DNA from: an uncultured Prevotella sp.
Lineage (GTDB): Bacteria; Bacteroidota; Bacteroidia; Bacteroidales; Bacteroidaceae
DNA length: 64,000 bases
NCBI GenBank assembly: GCA_900319905.1
Contig: ONQB01000014.1
Span: 1-64,000 of the forward strand
Direction: 5' to 3'
Position numbers and translations under genes: made by a program. This document shows, in pieces, positions 17,666 through 27,103 of this stretch; position 1 is the first letter of the stretch; each line of letters starts with the position of its first letter. The notes below the pieces were generated by a model. It saw nothing but the letters and a program-made list of their open reading frames with translations. It was not told the origin of the DNA and ran no database searches.

Positions 17666-18292
17666 ATGAAGGTTTTACTGATCAGTGCAAGCCCCCGTCG
17701 TGGAGGCAACACTTTTACCGCCCTGAGCGAGGTGAAAAAAACATTAGAACAAGATGGCATAGAGACTGAACTTATAGAGCTCGGCGCCAAGCCGGTGCGC
17801 GGTTGTATCGCCTGCAACGGTTGCCGCAAGGACCCTGCCAAGCCACGCTGTGTCTTCAATGATGACATCACCAACACGATTTCCGAGAAGGCCGAAGGTG
17901 CCGATGCGTTTGTCTTTGGTGCACCGGTCTACTATGGTGTGCCCAACGCCACCGCCATGGCACTCGTGCAGCGTTTGCTCTACAGCAACGGTGCTGCCTT
18001 CCGCTACAAGCCAGTGGCCAACGTCTGCGTGTGCCGACGTGGAGGTGCTGACGTAGCTTACCAAACCATGAACATGATGTTTGAGATGTGCAACATGCCC
18101 ATCGTGACCTCACAGTACTGGAACATCGCTTACGGACGGGAGAAAGGAGAGGCTGTCCAGGACATAGAAGGCATGCAGACCATGCGCACATTGGCTCACA
18201 ACCTGTCGTGGATGCTGAAGAAGTTCCACGGCATCAAGACGACCGACAAACCGGAGTCAGAGCCTTGGACACCCATGCATTTCATCAGATAA
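17666..18292 (+). CDS. NADPH-dependent FMN reductase/flavodoxin-fold oxidoreductase
   Basis: 208 residues with the flavodoxin-like start MKVLLISASPRRGGNT, where the SxRxGxNT loop binds the FMN phosphate. A CIACNGCRK segment with paired cysteines and FGAPVYYGVPN (isoalloxazine loop) follow. Such proteins reduce flavin, quinone or other acceptors with NAD(P)H; the CxxCxxC-like cluster is typical of the iron-sulfur flavoprotein-related branch. The next gene encodes an exported FMN-binding protein but has its own promoter, so a shared pathway is only a possibility. Confidence 0.9.
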   Translation: MKVLLISASPRRGGNTFTALSEVKKTLEQDGIETELIELGAKPVRGCIACNGCRKDPAKPRCVFNDDITNTISEKAEGADAFVFGAPVYYGVPNATAMALVQRLLYSNGAAFRYKPVANVCVCRRGGADVAYQTMNMMFEMCNMPIVTSQYWNIAYGREKGEAVQDIEGMQTMRTLAHNLSWMLKKFHGIKTTDKPESEPWTPMHFIR

Positions 18293-18328
18293 AGGTGGCA
18301 TGAACATGAGGGCTGGTTCATCATCGGC

Positions 18329-18466
18329 TATACACATAAGCTGGCTTTATACACATGAGCTGGCTTGCGATCGAGCTTAAGCACTGACAGATTAGGGGGC
18401 GTGGCATGCCCCATTGGGGAAATGCCTTTATACATGTGCTGAATTGCTATACATGTGCCTTATTGC
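18329..18466. repeat. Two pairs of 19-bp tandem repeats
   Basis: TATACACATAAGCTGGCTT (18329-18347) is followed directly by a second copy with one change (18348-18366). Sixty bases on, TATACATGTGCTGAATTGC (18429-18447) is followed directly by a related copy (18448-18466). Between the pairs lies a GC-rich palindromic stretch with GGCATGCC at 18402-18409. No gene is seen in 18293-18575 apart from the promoter of the next gene. Confidence 0.75.
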
Positions 18467-18527
18467 AGTGGTCAACAAATTATGTTAAAATATTCCGTTG
18501 CTACTGCGACATGGCTTAAAGATTTGG

Positions 18528-18536
18528 TAACTTTGC
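18528..18536 (+). promoter_or_regulatory. -7 element of the exported FMN-binding protein gene
   Basis: TAACTTTGC, 39 nt before ATG 18576. Confidence 0.55.
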
Positions 18537-18575
18537 AGTCGAATAATAGTAATTTATCCAACGCAAGCATTAGAA

Positions 18576-18965
18576 ATGAAGAAGACAGCATTGATTGCCG
18601 CAGTAGCCATGACCCTGATGTTGATGACTGCAGCCCGCCCTGCCAACGACGTAATTACGAAAGACGGGAAGACTACCATCGTCAATACAACGACACTCAC
18701 CAAGAAGGTGAGAGGCTTCCACGGTCCCACGCCGGTGAAGATTTATATCAAAAGCAACAAGATTACCAAGATTGAAGCCATGCCCAACCAGGAAAGCCCG
18801 AAGTACTTTGCACTGGCTAAGAAAGTGCTCGACAGGTACACGGGCAAGAGCGTGAAGAAGGCCGCCACAATGAAGGTTGATGCCACGACTGGTGCCACCT
18901 TCTCGACCAAGGCTCTCATCAAGAATGTCCAGGAGGGCGTGAAATACTACAATAACAATAAGTAA
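18576..18965 (+). CDS. Exported FMN-binding (flavinylation) domain protein
   Basis: 129 residues: a signal peptide (MKKTALIAAVAMTLMLMTAA) and one small FMN-binding domain. The motif DATTGATFST near the C-terminus matches the S/TGATxS/T flavinylation site at which ApbE-type transferases attach FMN covalently to Thr in RnfG/NqrC-like proteins. The protein would be a periplasmic or extracytosolic flavoprotein used in electron transfer. It is short: a single domain without membrane helices. The electron donor and acceptor cannot be read here. Confidence 0.85.
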   Translation: MKKTALIAAVAMTLMLMTAARPANDVITKDGKTTIVNTTTLTKKVRGFHGPTPVKIYIKSNKITKIEAMPNQESPKYFALAKKVLDRYTGKSVKKAATMKVDATTGATFSTKALIKNVQEGVKYYNNNK

Positions 18966-18986
18966 TATTACAATAGCAATAAGCAG

Positions 18987-19931
18987 CTATTGAACATCAA
19001 ACACCGTTACCAATGGAAGGTGGTCGCTTGTGCCACAAAGGTAACGGGGACCGAGATATGTACGGCGGGGTTTCACTCCGCCGTATTTTTTATCCTTCTC
19101 TAACAGGAACTCAGCGTCTCCAATCCGACAACTCACGAACCGTCTCACCAGGGCATCATTGCACAGCAGATGGTCGATGCTTCGCCATTCGCCGTGGTAG
19201 CGATAGCTGCCCCGTGCACCGTGACTGCCGACAGCGTCTTTCGATACTTCCGTAAGGCCATGCTTCACCAGCTCCAAGATGGCCGGGCTTTCACTGTAGT
19301 CATTGAAGTCGCCCGTCACGACGATGAGCGGATGACGGCTGTTGGCCGTTACGGAATCGACCAACTGGCACACCGCCCTGGCAACAGCCATTCGATAAGG
19401 CCGCGAGGCCAGCTCCCCGTTTCTTCGGCTGGGAGCATGCACTCCCACCACATGTAGCGTATCGCCCGTGGCCACCATGCCGGCCGCATAGAGGATGTCG
19501 CGCGTCGGCTGGAAGCCAAGTGGTGGTGTCACCCTCACGAAGCTATAGCTGAGAAGCCGGAAACTGAGCGGACTGTAGAGCAATGCCACGTCAATGCCAC
19601 GCTCGTCGGGACTGTCGGTCATCACCCAACGATAGCCGGCCGTACGCAACAGAGAGCGACAGCATAGATCGCGCATCACGCTGTCGTTCTCCACCTCGGT
19701 AAGCACCGCCAGGTCGGGCAGGAGCATCGTTCCGCTCACCTCACCCGTGGCAGCCAGCGCCTGACCGACGCGGCTGAGCTTGCGCCAATAGCGGGTAGGC
19801 GTCCAATGGTAGTCAGACGTCGGCAGGAACTCCTGATCAAGCTTGAGCGAGTCGTGCCGCGTGTCGAAAAGGTTCTCACAATTGAACTCGACAATCGTGA
19901 ACAGCGAGACAAGCAACAGCGACAGCGACAT
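18987..19931 (-). CDS. Endonuclease/exonuclease/phosphatase-fold protein, probably exported
   Basis: 314 residues. The EEP motifs are in order: FNCENLFDTRHD near the N-terminus, LTEVEN (metal-binding Glu), GDFND and the C-terminal SDHLPL. The first 15 residues are hydrophobic and probably act as a signal sequence although they run straight into the first motif. Proteins of this Bacteroidales group are usually annotated as endonuclease/exonuclease/phosphatase family; the substrate may be nucleic acid or a phospholipid headgroup. It starts 28 nt after the C1 peptidase, so the two are likely co-transcribed. Confidence 0.88.
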   Translation of the reverse strand: MSLSLLLVSLFTIVEFNCENLFDTRHDSLKLDQEFLPTSDYHWTPTRYWRKLSRVGQALAATGEVSGTMLLPDLAVLTEVENDSVMRDLCCRSLLRTAGYRWVMTDSPDERGIDVALLYSPLSFRLLSYSFVRVTPPLGFQPTRDILYAAGMVATGDTLHVVGVHAPSRRNGELASRPYRMAVARAVCQLVDSVTANSRHPLIVVTGDFNDYSESPAILELVKHGLTEVSKDAVGSHGARGSYRYHGEWRSIDHLLCNDALVRRFVSCRIGDAEFLLEKDKKYGGVKPRRTYLGPRYLCGTSDHLPLVTVFDVQ

Positions 19932-19959
19932 AGCTCAACGGGCAAAAGGGACGGGTTGA

Positions 19960-21372
19960 TTAATCGTCAACACCAAACAAGGGGTCCTCAGGCACTACCA
20001 TGACCGGCTTTTGGTCAAACTCCTTAAGCAATGCCTCGGGCACATATTGCTTGTTGACCACCAGACGGAACATGTATTCATTGAACCAGCGGTTGGTCAT
20101 CACGAGATAGCCCTTATAGCCATAGCTTGCCCCCCAGCTGTTCTCTACCTCCCACTTCAGCGGTTTGCCGGCGGCATCAAGATCCACGGCAGTGAGCGTC
20201 ATGGCATGAGTGGAACCACTATCGAAGGTACTGATACGGTCGGCCTTGTTCATTGGGAAAGTGGTGCCAAACAGTGTACCGTAGTCATAGTTGTCGGTAT
20301 CGAGGAAGCCCTTGGTACGGTCGAGCTGCTTGCCTACGTCGTAGCTGGAATAGAGCTTATGCCCGTCCTTGAGCGAGGCTATGGCCAGCTGGGCAATCTC
20401 CTCCATCGGCAGGTTCAGATACTTCCAGTTGTGGCCGTCGTAGGTATGACGATCATACTCCACCTCATACGTCTTGTGGTAAGGGCGGCGCGGGTCGTTC
20501 ATCACCATGATAAACGTACCGTTGAGCTGGTGGCCCACCGTGGCGTCGTAGAACTGCTTCGGCGTGTAGGTCTTGGCCTCACCCACAGGCTTGCCGTCCT
20601 TATCTGTAAAGGTATAAGTAAACTCCTTGACAGGCTCGCCAAGCGTGAGGGTCAGCATGTGGTAGATGGTGGAGAGCATTTCTGTCTTGCGTGCCTTGAT
20701 GGCCTGCTCCTTCTTGCCGGCTGCCACCATGCTACGCAGTTCCAGGCCATACTCACGCAGTTTCGACGACACCAACCGTGCCATCGTGCGTGTGTTGTCG
20801 GAACTGTAGGTCTCGGGCATGACGCTCATCGGCACCAAACCATACTTCTCGGCAAGGTCGGCCACACCGCAGAATGTGCCGCCGTCACTGATAGGATTCT
20901 TGAAGAAGAACTGCACCCGCGTGTCGTCCATCGGCTTCTTGGCATTGTCGATGACGCCCTGCAGCATGAGATTGGCCTTCTCCAACTGGTCGTAGAAGAA
21001 AAGATAAGCCTGAGAGAATTCCACTGTTTGCTTCTGTTCGTGAGCCTTTGCAAAATTTGCACGCAGCACATTCAAGCCCGAGAACATCCAGCAACGACCC
21101 GAGCTTTTCTGGTCATGGATAGACTGCTTGGGCGTCTCCACACTGAAAAAGGTGGTCATCGTGGCACTGTTCTTGTAGTTTTTGGCCAAGTCGTCAATCT
21201 TATTGCCTGCAATGGCATTGACCAGTGCACGGTCGGCTGACGACTGCGGCTGAGTCTTCACAATTTGCTGGAGCATCTCTTGCGAGATACCACCGTTCTT
21301 ACTTACTTGAGCATTCATGACTGTTACACCAAGAATTGGCAACAGACACATACTGAGAGCCAGTTTCTTCAT
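19960..21372 (-). CDS. Exported C1-family aminopeptidase (bleomycin hydrolase-like)
   Basis: 470 residues with a clear signal peptide (MKKLALSMCLLPILGV). The papain-like catalytic triad is visible: Cys in QKSSGRCWMFSGLN, His in STHAMTLTAV and Asn in VENSWGASYG. The length agrees with PepC/bleomycin hydrolase enzymes, which are normally cytosolic; the exported form is typical of Bacteroidetes. It would cleave peptides in the periplasm or outside, supplying amino acids. It is followed by the EEP-fold gene. Confidence 0.92.
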   Translation of the reverse strand: MKKLALSMCLLPILGVTVMNAQVSKNGGISQEMLQQIVKTQPQSSADRALVNAIAGNKIDDLAKNYKNSATMTTFFSVETPKQSIHDQKSSGRCWMFSGLNVLRANFAKAHEQKQTVEFSQAYLFFYDQLEKANLMLQGVIDNAKKPMDDTRVQFFFKNPISDGGTFCGVADLAEKYGLVPMSVMPETYSSDNTRTMARLVSSKLREYGLELRSMVAAGKKEQAIKARKTEMLSTIYHMLTLTLGEPVKEFTYTFTDKDGKPVGEAKTYTPKQFYDATVGHQLNGTFIMVMNDPRRPYHKTYEVEYDRHTYDGHNWKYLNLPMEEIAQLAIASLKDGHKLYSSYDVGKQLDRTKGFLDTDNYDYGTLFGTTFPMNKADRISTFDSGSTHAMTLTAVDLDAAGKPLKWEVENSWGASYGYKGYLVMTNRWFNEYMFRLVVNKQYVPEALLKEFDQKPVMVVPEDPLFGVDD

Positions 21373-21400
21373 CTTGTTGTTCTTTTCTTTTGATTATTTT

Positions 21401-21432
21401 GCAAATGTAATGTTTTTCCCCGAACAATGCAA
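21401..21432 (-). promoter_or_regulatory. Promoter of the exported C1 peptidase
   Basis: Minus-strand TACATTTGC (21401-21409) with TTGC 19 nt upstream. It lies about 30 nt before the start codon. Confidence 0.6.
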
Positions 21433-21524
21433 GCAAAAGCAGACAAATCAAGCGACAACACAATGTTTCTTTATGTTTCTTTTGAAAAAATCGGTTAATC
21501 TTCATTAATTATCCAAGAATTGAC

Positions 21525-21533
21525 TAACTTTGC
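21525..21533 (+). promoter_or_regulatory. -7 element of the dxs-trkA-trkH operon
   Basis: TAACTTTGC, 48 nt before ATG 21582. No clear -33 element. Confidence 0.6.
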
Positions 21534-21581
21534 AAGGTTTAGAAAGAATGCTATAGCGATTAAAAGAAAGAAACGGACTTT

Positions 21582-23510
21582 ATGGATAAGAAGAAATTCG
21601 GGCTGTTGAGCCAGATACAATACCCGTCAGACCTCCGTCGGCTGAGCGTAGACCAGTTGCCGGAGGTATGCCGTGAACTCAGACAGGACATTATCGATGA
21701 GGTGTCGGTCAATCCCGGCCATCTCGCATCGAGTCTGGGCGTGGTGGAACTGACGGTGGCACTCCACTATGTGTTCAACACGCCCGACGACCGTATCGTA
21801 TGGGATGTGGGTCATCAGGCCTACGGCCACAAGATTCTCACAGGCCGACGCGACCGTTTCTGCACCAATCGCCAGTTTGGTGGCATTTTTCCTTTTCCTA
21901 GTCCTCTTGAGAGTGAATACGACACGTTCACCTGCGGCCATGCCTCCAACAGCATCTCCGCAGCCTTAGGCATGGCGGTTGCCGCAAGGATGGAGAAGCA
22001 TCCCAACCGTCACGTCGTGGCCGTCATCGGCGATGGCGCCATGAGCGGCGGACTTGCCTTTGAGGGTCTCAACAACGTCTCGTCCACTCCCAACGACATG
22101 CTCATCATCCTCAACGACAACGACATGTCCATCGACCGCGCCGTGGGCGGCATGGAGAAGTACCTGCTCAATCTCGACACTTCCGACACCTACAACCGCT
22201 TGCGTTTCAAGGCTTCAGAGTGGCTGCATGCCAAGGGCTATCTCAACGACGACCGGCGCAAGGGGCTCATCCGTCTCAACAATGCCATCAAGAGTGCTAT
22301 CAGCCATCAGCAGAACATCTTTGAGGGCATGAACATACGCTACTTCGGTCCTTTCGACGGGCACGACGTGAAGAATGTGGTGAGACTGCTGCGGCAAATC
22401 AAAGACATGAAAGGCCCCAAGCTGCTCCACCTGCATACCGTGAAGGGAAAGGGCTACAAGCCTGCCGAGCAGAACGCCACCGTGTGGCACGCGCCCGGTA
22501 AGTTTGACGCCGCCACCGGACAGCGTATCTTGGAGGACAACGACAACATGCCACCCAAGTTCCAAGAGGTCTTCGGCAAGACCCTGCTGGAACTGGCCGA
22601 GCAGAACCCGCGCATCGTGGGTGTCACTCCCGCCATGCCCACCGGCTGCTCGATGAACATCATGATGAAAGCAATGCCTGACCGCGTGTTCGATGTGGGT
22701 ATCGCAGAGGGACATGCCGTAACCTTCTCCGGCGGCATGGCCAAGGACGGGCTGCAGCCTTTCTGCAATATCTACAGCGCCTTCGCACAACGCGCTTACG
22801 ACAATATCATCCACGACCTCGCCATCCTCAACCTGCCTGTCGTGCTCTGTCTCGACCGTGCCGGTCTAGTGGGCAAGGACGGCCCTACGCACCACGGTGC
22901 TTTCGACATGGCCGCCCTACGCTGTATACCCAATCTGACCATTGCCTCGCCGATGGATGAGTGCGAGTTGCGACAGCTCATGTATACCGCCCAACTGCCT
23001 GACAAAGGCACGTTTGTCATTCGCTATCCACGTGGCCGCGGCCATCGTGTGGAATGGCAGTGTTCTTTTGAGGAAATACCGGTGGGCAAAGGACGCAAGC
23101 TGCGCGACGGCCAGCGGCTGGCCGTGCTCTCCATTGGTCCCTTCGGCTACGACGTGGAGCAGGCCATCGACGAGACAGGGCTCCCCGTGGCCCACTACGA
23201 CCTGCGTTTCCTCAAGCCACTCGACGAAGAACTCTTAGAGGAAGTGGCCCACAACTACGACCGCATCCTCACCGTAGAGGACGGGGCACGGAAAGGCGGC
23301 ATGGGATCGGCCGTACTCGAATGGATGGCCGACCATCATTATCATCCCAGCGTAGTAAGACTCGGACTACCCGATCATTTTGTTCCGCACGGCACCGTGG
23401 AAGAACTGAGACGACTCTGCGGCATCGACACCGAAAGCATCGCAAAAGCCATCAGTCAGTTGTACGCCAACGACGACACCGCCGTCGACATTAATCAGCA
23501 TCAACAATGA
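21582..23510 (+). CDS. dxs: 1-deoxy-D-xylulose-5-phosphate synthase
   Basis: A 642-residue thiamine diphosphate enzyme joining pyruvate and glyceraldehyde 3-phosphate, the first step of the MEP isoprenoid pathway. [17 protein letters not shown], the ThDP motif [16 protein letters not shown] and the catalytic-Glu segment [14 protein letters not shown] are present, and the length is normal. It is the first gene of an operon: its stop codon overlaps the trkA start by 4 nt. Linkage of dxs to the Trk genes is common in Bacteroidales, but a functional reason is not known to me. Confidence 0.97.
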   Translation: MDKKKFGLLSQIQYPSDLRRLSVDQLPEVCRELRQDIIDEVSVNPGHLASSLGVVELTVALHYVFNTPDDRIVWDVGHQAYGHKILTGRRDRFCTNRQFGGIFPFPSPLESEYDTFTCGHASNSISAALGMAVAARMEKHPNRHVVAVIGDGAMSGGLAFEGLNNVSSTPNDMLIILNDNDMSIDRAVGGMEKYLLNLDTSDTYNRLRFKASEWLHAKGYLNDDRRKGLIRLNNAIKSAISHQQNIFEGMNIRYFGPFDGHDVKNVVRLLRQIKDMKGPKLLHLHTVKGKGYKPAEQNATVWHAPGKFDAATGQRILEDNDNMPPKFQEVFGKTLLELAEQNPRIVGVTPAMPTGCSMNIMMKAMPDRVFDVGIAEGHAVTFSGGMAKDGLQPFCNIYSAFAQRAYDNIIHDLAILNLPVVLCLDRAGLVGKDGPTHHGAFDMAALRCIPNLTIASPMDECELRQLMYTAQLPDKGTFVIRYPRGRGHRVEWQCSFEEIPVGKGRKLRDGQRLAVLSIGPFGYDVEQAIDETGLPVAHYDLRFLKPLDEELLEEVAHNYDRILTVEDGARKGGMGSAVLEWMADHHYHPSVVRLGLPDHFVPHGTVEELRRLCGIDTESIAKAISQLYANDDTAVDINQHQQ

Positions 23511-24898
23511 AGATTATCATTACCGGTGCCTATGCCATTGGCACCCATCTCGCCCGACTGCTTTCCCGCAATGAGGAAGAGATTACGATTATTGATGATG
23601 ACGAGCAACGTCTCGCCAAGATAGGAGCCGACTACGACCTGCTCACAATCTGCGGGTCACCGTCCAGTGTCACGACACTAAAAAAAGCCGGCACAGCCAA
23701 CGCCGACCTGTTCATCGCCGTCACGCCCGACGAGAGCGAGAACATCAACAGTTGCATCATCGCCCATGCCCTGAAGGCTAAAAAGACGGTGGCGAAGGTC
23801 AACAACGCTGAATATGTAGAAGACGACATTCGGCAGTTCTATAAGGAGCTGGGGGTTGACGAGCTCATCTATCCGGAGATACTGGCTGCCAAGGAGATCA
23901 ACAACGGTCTGAAGATGTCGTGGGTCAGACAACGCTGGGACGTGCATGGCGGCGCACTTGTAATGCTCGCCATCAAGCTGCGCGACGACTGCGAGATTCT
24001 CAACCAGCCGCTACGTGTGCTCTGCGGCCCCGACGACCCCTACCACATCGTAGCCATCAAGCGTGGCCACGAAACCATTATCCCAGGCGGCAACGACGAG
24101 CTCAAGAGTCTCGACCTGGCCTACTTCATGACCACCAAGCAATACATCCCCTACATCCGCCACATTACCGGTAAAGACCATTACATCGATGTGCGCAACG
24201 TGATGATCATGGGCGGGGGCATGACTGCCGTGCGTGCCCTGGAGAACATGCCGGAATACATGAATGCCAAGATCATCGAGATCAATCCTGAGCGCTGTCA
24301 GGAGCTTGACCAGTTTATCGACAGCAAGACGCTGGTGATCCAAGGGGATGCCCGCGACACCGCACTGCTCGAAGACGAGGGCATCAAGAACACTCAAGCC
24401 TTCGTCGCGCTTACCGGCAATGCCGAGACCAACATCCTGGCCTGCCTCACCGCCAAACGCCTCGGCGTGAGAAAGACAGTGGTCGACGTAGAAAACATCG
24501 ACTATATCGACATGGCTGAAAGCCTCGACATCGGTACCATTATTAATAAGAAAGCCATCGCCGCCAGCCGCATCTACCAGCTCATGCTCGACGCCGACGT
24601 CATGAATGTGACCTTCCTGATGTCGGCCAACGCCGATGTGGCGGAGTTTGTGGCCAAAAACGGCGCACGTATCACAACACAACCTGTCAAGGATCTTTCC
24701 CTTCCTCACGACGTGACCATCGGCGGTCTGGTGCGCGACGGCAAAGGCATGCTGGTATCGGGCAACACACGCATCCTGCCAGGTGACCACGTCGTGGTGT
24801 TCTGTCATGGCGTCAACATGAAGATGCTGGAAAAATACTTCAATCCCACAAAATCATTTGGCATAGCCAAACAACTGCTCAAAAAACTATCGCTGTGA
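23507..24898 (+). CDS. trkA: Trk potassium uptake regulatory subunit TrkA
   Basis: 463 residues made of two RCK units, each with a Rossmann NAD-binding part and a TrkA-C part, peripheral to the membrane protein TrkH. The first dinucleotide loop reads [10 protein letters not shown], with Tyr where most TrkA proteins have the second Gly; the second unit has [12 protein letters not shown]. The start ATG overlaps the dxs stop (ATGA) and the stop overlaps the trkH GTG start, which implies coupled translation. It gates K+ flux in response to nucleotides. Confidence 0.95.
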   Translation: MKIIITGAYAIGTHLARLLSRNEEEITIIDDDEQRLAKIGADYDLLTICGSPSSVTTLKKAGTANADLFIAVTPDESENINSCIIAHALKAKKTVAKVNNAEYVEDDIRQFYKELGVDELIYPEILAAKEINNGLKMSWVRQRWDVHGGALVMLAIKLRDDCEILNQPLRVLCGPDDPYHIVAIKRGHETIIPGGNDELKSLDLAYFMTTKQYIPYIRHITGKDHYIDVRNVMIMGGGMTAVRALENMPEYMNAKIIEINPERCQELDQFIDSKTLVIQGDARDTALLEDEGIKNTQAFVALTGNAETNILACLTAKRLGVRKTVVDVENIDYIDMAESLDIGTIINKKAIAASRIYQLMLDADVMNVTFLMSANADVAEFVAKNGARITTQPVKDLSLPHDVTIGGLVRDGKGMLVSGNTRILPGDHVVVFCHGVNMKMLEKYFNPTKSFGIAKQLLKKLSL

Positions 24899-26358
24899 TT
24901 AACTTCAAGCTCATATTCAAAGTCATCGGAGCCTTGCTCTTTCAGGAGGCGTTTCTGATGGTTCTGTGCATGGTGATGGCCCTGTGCTATGGCGAGGAAG
25001 ATGCGTTGCCCTTTATGGGGTCGATTGTGGTGACGGCGTTCTTCGGCTTCATCTTCAAATTTATCGGGAGCAGGGCCGAAAACCGTCTTTCGCGGCGCGA
25101 CTCCTATCTTCTCGTCACCCTCATCTGGGTGGTATTCTCCTTCTTTGGTTCTATGCCATTCTACTTTGGCGGTTACATCCACAGCTTCACCGATGCCTAC
25201 TTTGAGGCTATATCCGGCTTTACGACAACAGGTGCCACCATCATCGACGATGTTGAGTCGCTGCCCCATGGCATTCTGTTCTGGCGCTCGCTCACACAGT
25301 GGGTCGGCGGCTTGGGCATCGTATTCACAACTATAGCCCTCATACCGTCGATGGCCAACAGCAACGGCAGCACGCGTGTGTTCTCGGCAGAGGCCACAGG
25401 GCCACTGCACTCAAAGCTGCATCCAAAGCTTTCCACCAATGTCAGATGGATATGGCTCGTCTACCTTACAATCAGCCTGGCCTGCATGGGCAGCTATATG
25501 ATTTTCGGCATGGACTGGTTTGAAGCCATCAACTATTCCATGTCAACTACGGCCACGGGCGGTTTCGGCGTAACCAACAACAGTACTGAGTATTTCAAGT
25601 CACCGGCCCTGGAATACGTCACCACCTTCTTCTGCTTTGTCTCCGGCATCAACTTCACCCTGCTCTACAGTTCGCTCGTCAAGGGCCACGTCAAGTCGCT
25701 TTTCCGCGACTCAGAGTTTAAGTTCTACGTTATCTTCGTATTGGCGGCCTCAGCTTTCATCATGTTTGAGCTTATTTTACGCAACCACTACGACTTGGAG
25801 CACGCTTTCCGCTCCGCCATATTCCAAGTGGTATCGTTCATCACGACGACGGGCTTGTTCAATGACGATGCCGGTCTGTGGCCCCACGTCACATGGGTGG
25901 TGCTCGCCTTATGTATGTTTATCGGTGCCTGCTCAGGCAGCACCAGCGGCGGCATTAAGTGCGTGCGGGGAGTCATGCTGATTAAAACCGTCTTCAATGA
26001 GATTACGCAGCGTCTCCACCCCAACGCCGTTCTGCCACTACACGTCAGTGGGGTCAACGTTCCGGAGCGTCAGCGGGTGTCGCTGCTCGCCTTCCTCACG
26101 GTCTACCTGCTGCTCATTCTTGTCATGTCGTTCATACTCATCGCAAGCGGCATTGACAACACCAACTCCATCACGATATGCCTGAGCACCTTAGGCAACG
26201 TTGGTCCTACGCTCGGCCTTCAGATCGGTCCTACTATGTCGTGGTCATCGCTGCCGGCTTTCGTCAAATGGATCTGCTCGTTCATGATGCTGGCCGGACG
26301 TCTGGAGATCTTCAGTGTCATCGTCATTCTCTCACCGTCGTTCTGGACTAAGAACTGA
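24895..26358 (+). CDS. trkH: Trk potassium uptake membrane subunit TrkH
   Basis: 487 residues with about ten membrane helices arranged as four pore-loop units. The selectivity-filter segments can be read in order: SGFTTTGATI, STTATGGFG, SFITTTGLF and STLGNVGPTLG. The start is GTG 24895, overlapping the trkA stop (GTGA). It forms the K+ channel with TrkA. The 120-bp gap after it holds no gene. Confidence 0.96.
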   Translation: MINFKLIFKVIGALLFQEAFLMVLCMVMALCYGEEDALPFMGSIVVTAFFGFIFKFIGSRAENRLSRRDSYLLVTLIWVVFSFFGSMPFYFGGYIHSFTDAYFEAISGFTTTGATIIDDVESLPHGILFWRSLTQWVGGLGIVFTTIALIPSMANSNGSTRVFSAEATGPLHSKLHPKLSTNVRWIWLVYLTISLACMGSYMIFGMDWFEAINYSMSTTATGGFGVTNNSTEYFKSPALEYVTTFFCFVSGINFTLLYSSLVKGHVKSLFRDSEFKFYVIFVLAASAFIMFELILRNHYDLEHAFRSAIFQVVSFITTTGLFNDDAGLWPHVTWVVLALCMFIGACSGSTSGGIKCVRGVMLIKTVFNEITQRLHPNAVLPLHVSGVNVPERQRVSLLAFLTVYLLLILVMSFILIASGIDNTNSITICLSTLGNVGPTLGLQIGPTMSWSSLPAFVKWICSFMMLAGRLEIFSVIVILSPSFWTKN

Positions 26359-26477
26359 CGGTCCCCCACCCTGCCTTGAGATTTCCAGTCTCTGTTAATT
26401 ATAGGGAAATAGTCAAAGACAGGCTTCCGCTCCCCAATGGAGCTCTGAGTCCAAAGCTGTTTGAGGAAACCGTGAGG

Positions 26478-26987
26478 CTATACTTCTTCAACGATTTCAC
26501 TCATTGCCTTCCGCTTTTTCTCTCCGTGAGGACAGTCGGGAGCAATGTGTCCCAAGGGGATGACGGCCACAGCCTCATAGCCTTCGACGGGGAACAGGCG
26601 ACTCACCGCGTCCACATCGTAGTTGCACACCCAGCACGTACCCAGTCCGCGCTCGGCAGCAGCCAGACACAGATGCTCCACGGCAATACCAAGGTCCACG
26701 TCACCATGGGGCTTGCTGTCGTCAGGCCGCACCCAACAATTGTTGACATCTTTCAGACAGAGTACGTACATCGGAGCCGTGGCAAACCAAGGCCGGCCGT
26801 AGCACTGGCGCAGCTTTTGTTTGGCCTCATCAGAGACGACCAGCAGAAACTTCCATGGCTGGCGGTTGCAGGCTGACGGCGCAAGGCGCACACACTCCAT
26901 GATATAATCGATGTCAGCCTTGCTGACAGGTTCATCCGTGTACTTGCGCACGGAATAGCGATGGTTTGACAATTCCTTAAAATCCAT
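26478..26987 (-). CDS. Nitroreductase family protein
   Basis: 169 residues, the short single-domain form. The N-terminal FMN-binding motif HRYSVRKYTDEPV and the segment LAPSACNRQPWKFL match the family, with the C-terminal GLGTCWVCNYD. It is probably a cytoplasmic NAD(P)H-dependent flavin oxidoreductase with unknown substrate. It lies 116 nt after recA on the same strand, separated by an inverted repeat, so it may be transcribed independently. Confidence 0.9.
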   Translation of the reverse strand: MDFKELSNHRYSVRKYTDEPVSKADIDYIMECVRLAPSACNRQPWKFLLVVSDEAKQKLRQCYGRPWFATAPMYVLCLKDVNNCWVRPDDSKPHGDVDLGIAVEHLCLAAAERGLGTCWVCNYDVDAVSRLFPVEGYEAVAVIPLGHIAPDCPHGEKKRKAMSEIVEEV

Positions 26988-27033
26988 TGTCTATTTCTTT
27001 TTACTTGTTTATTACTTCTTATATTTTAGACAC

Positions 27034-27073
27034 CAGGCTGTGCCAAAGAAGCATGCTCCTTCAACACAGCCTG
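27034..27073 (-). terminator. Possible terminator hairpin after recA
   Basis: CAGGCTGTG (27034-27042) and CACAGCCTG (27065-27073) form a perfect 9-bp inverted repeat with a 22-nt interior. No strong T tract follows on the minus strand. Confidence 0.4.
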
Positions 27074-27103
27074 TGCACTTGTCTCATTCTGTTGAATCGC
27101 GGG

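Noticed and set aside
20011-21240. 409-codon open frame on the plus strand
   Set aside because: It is antisense to the exported C1 peptidase, which has catalytic motifs, signal peptide and promoter; the antisense translation has no recognisable domain.
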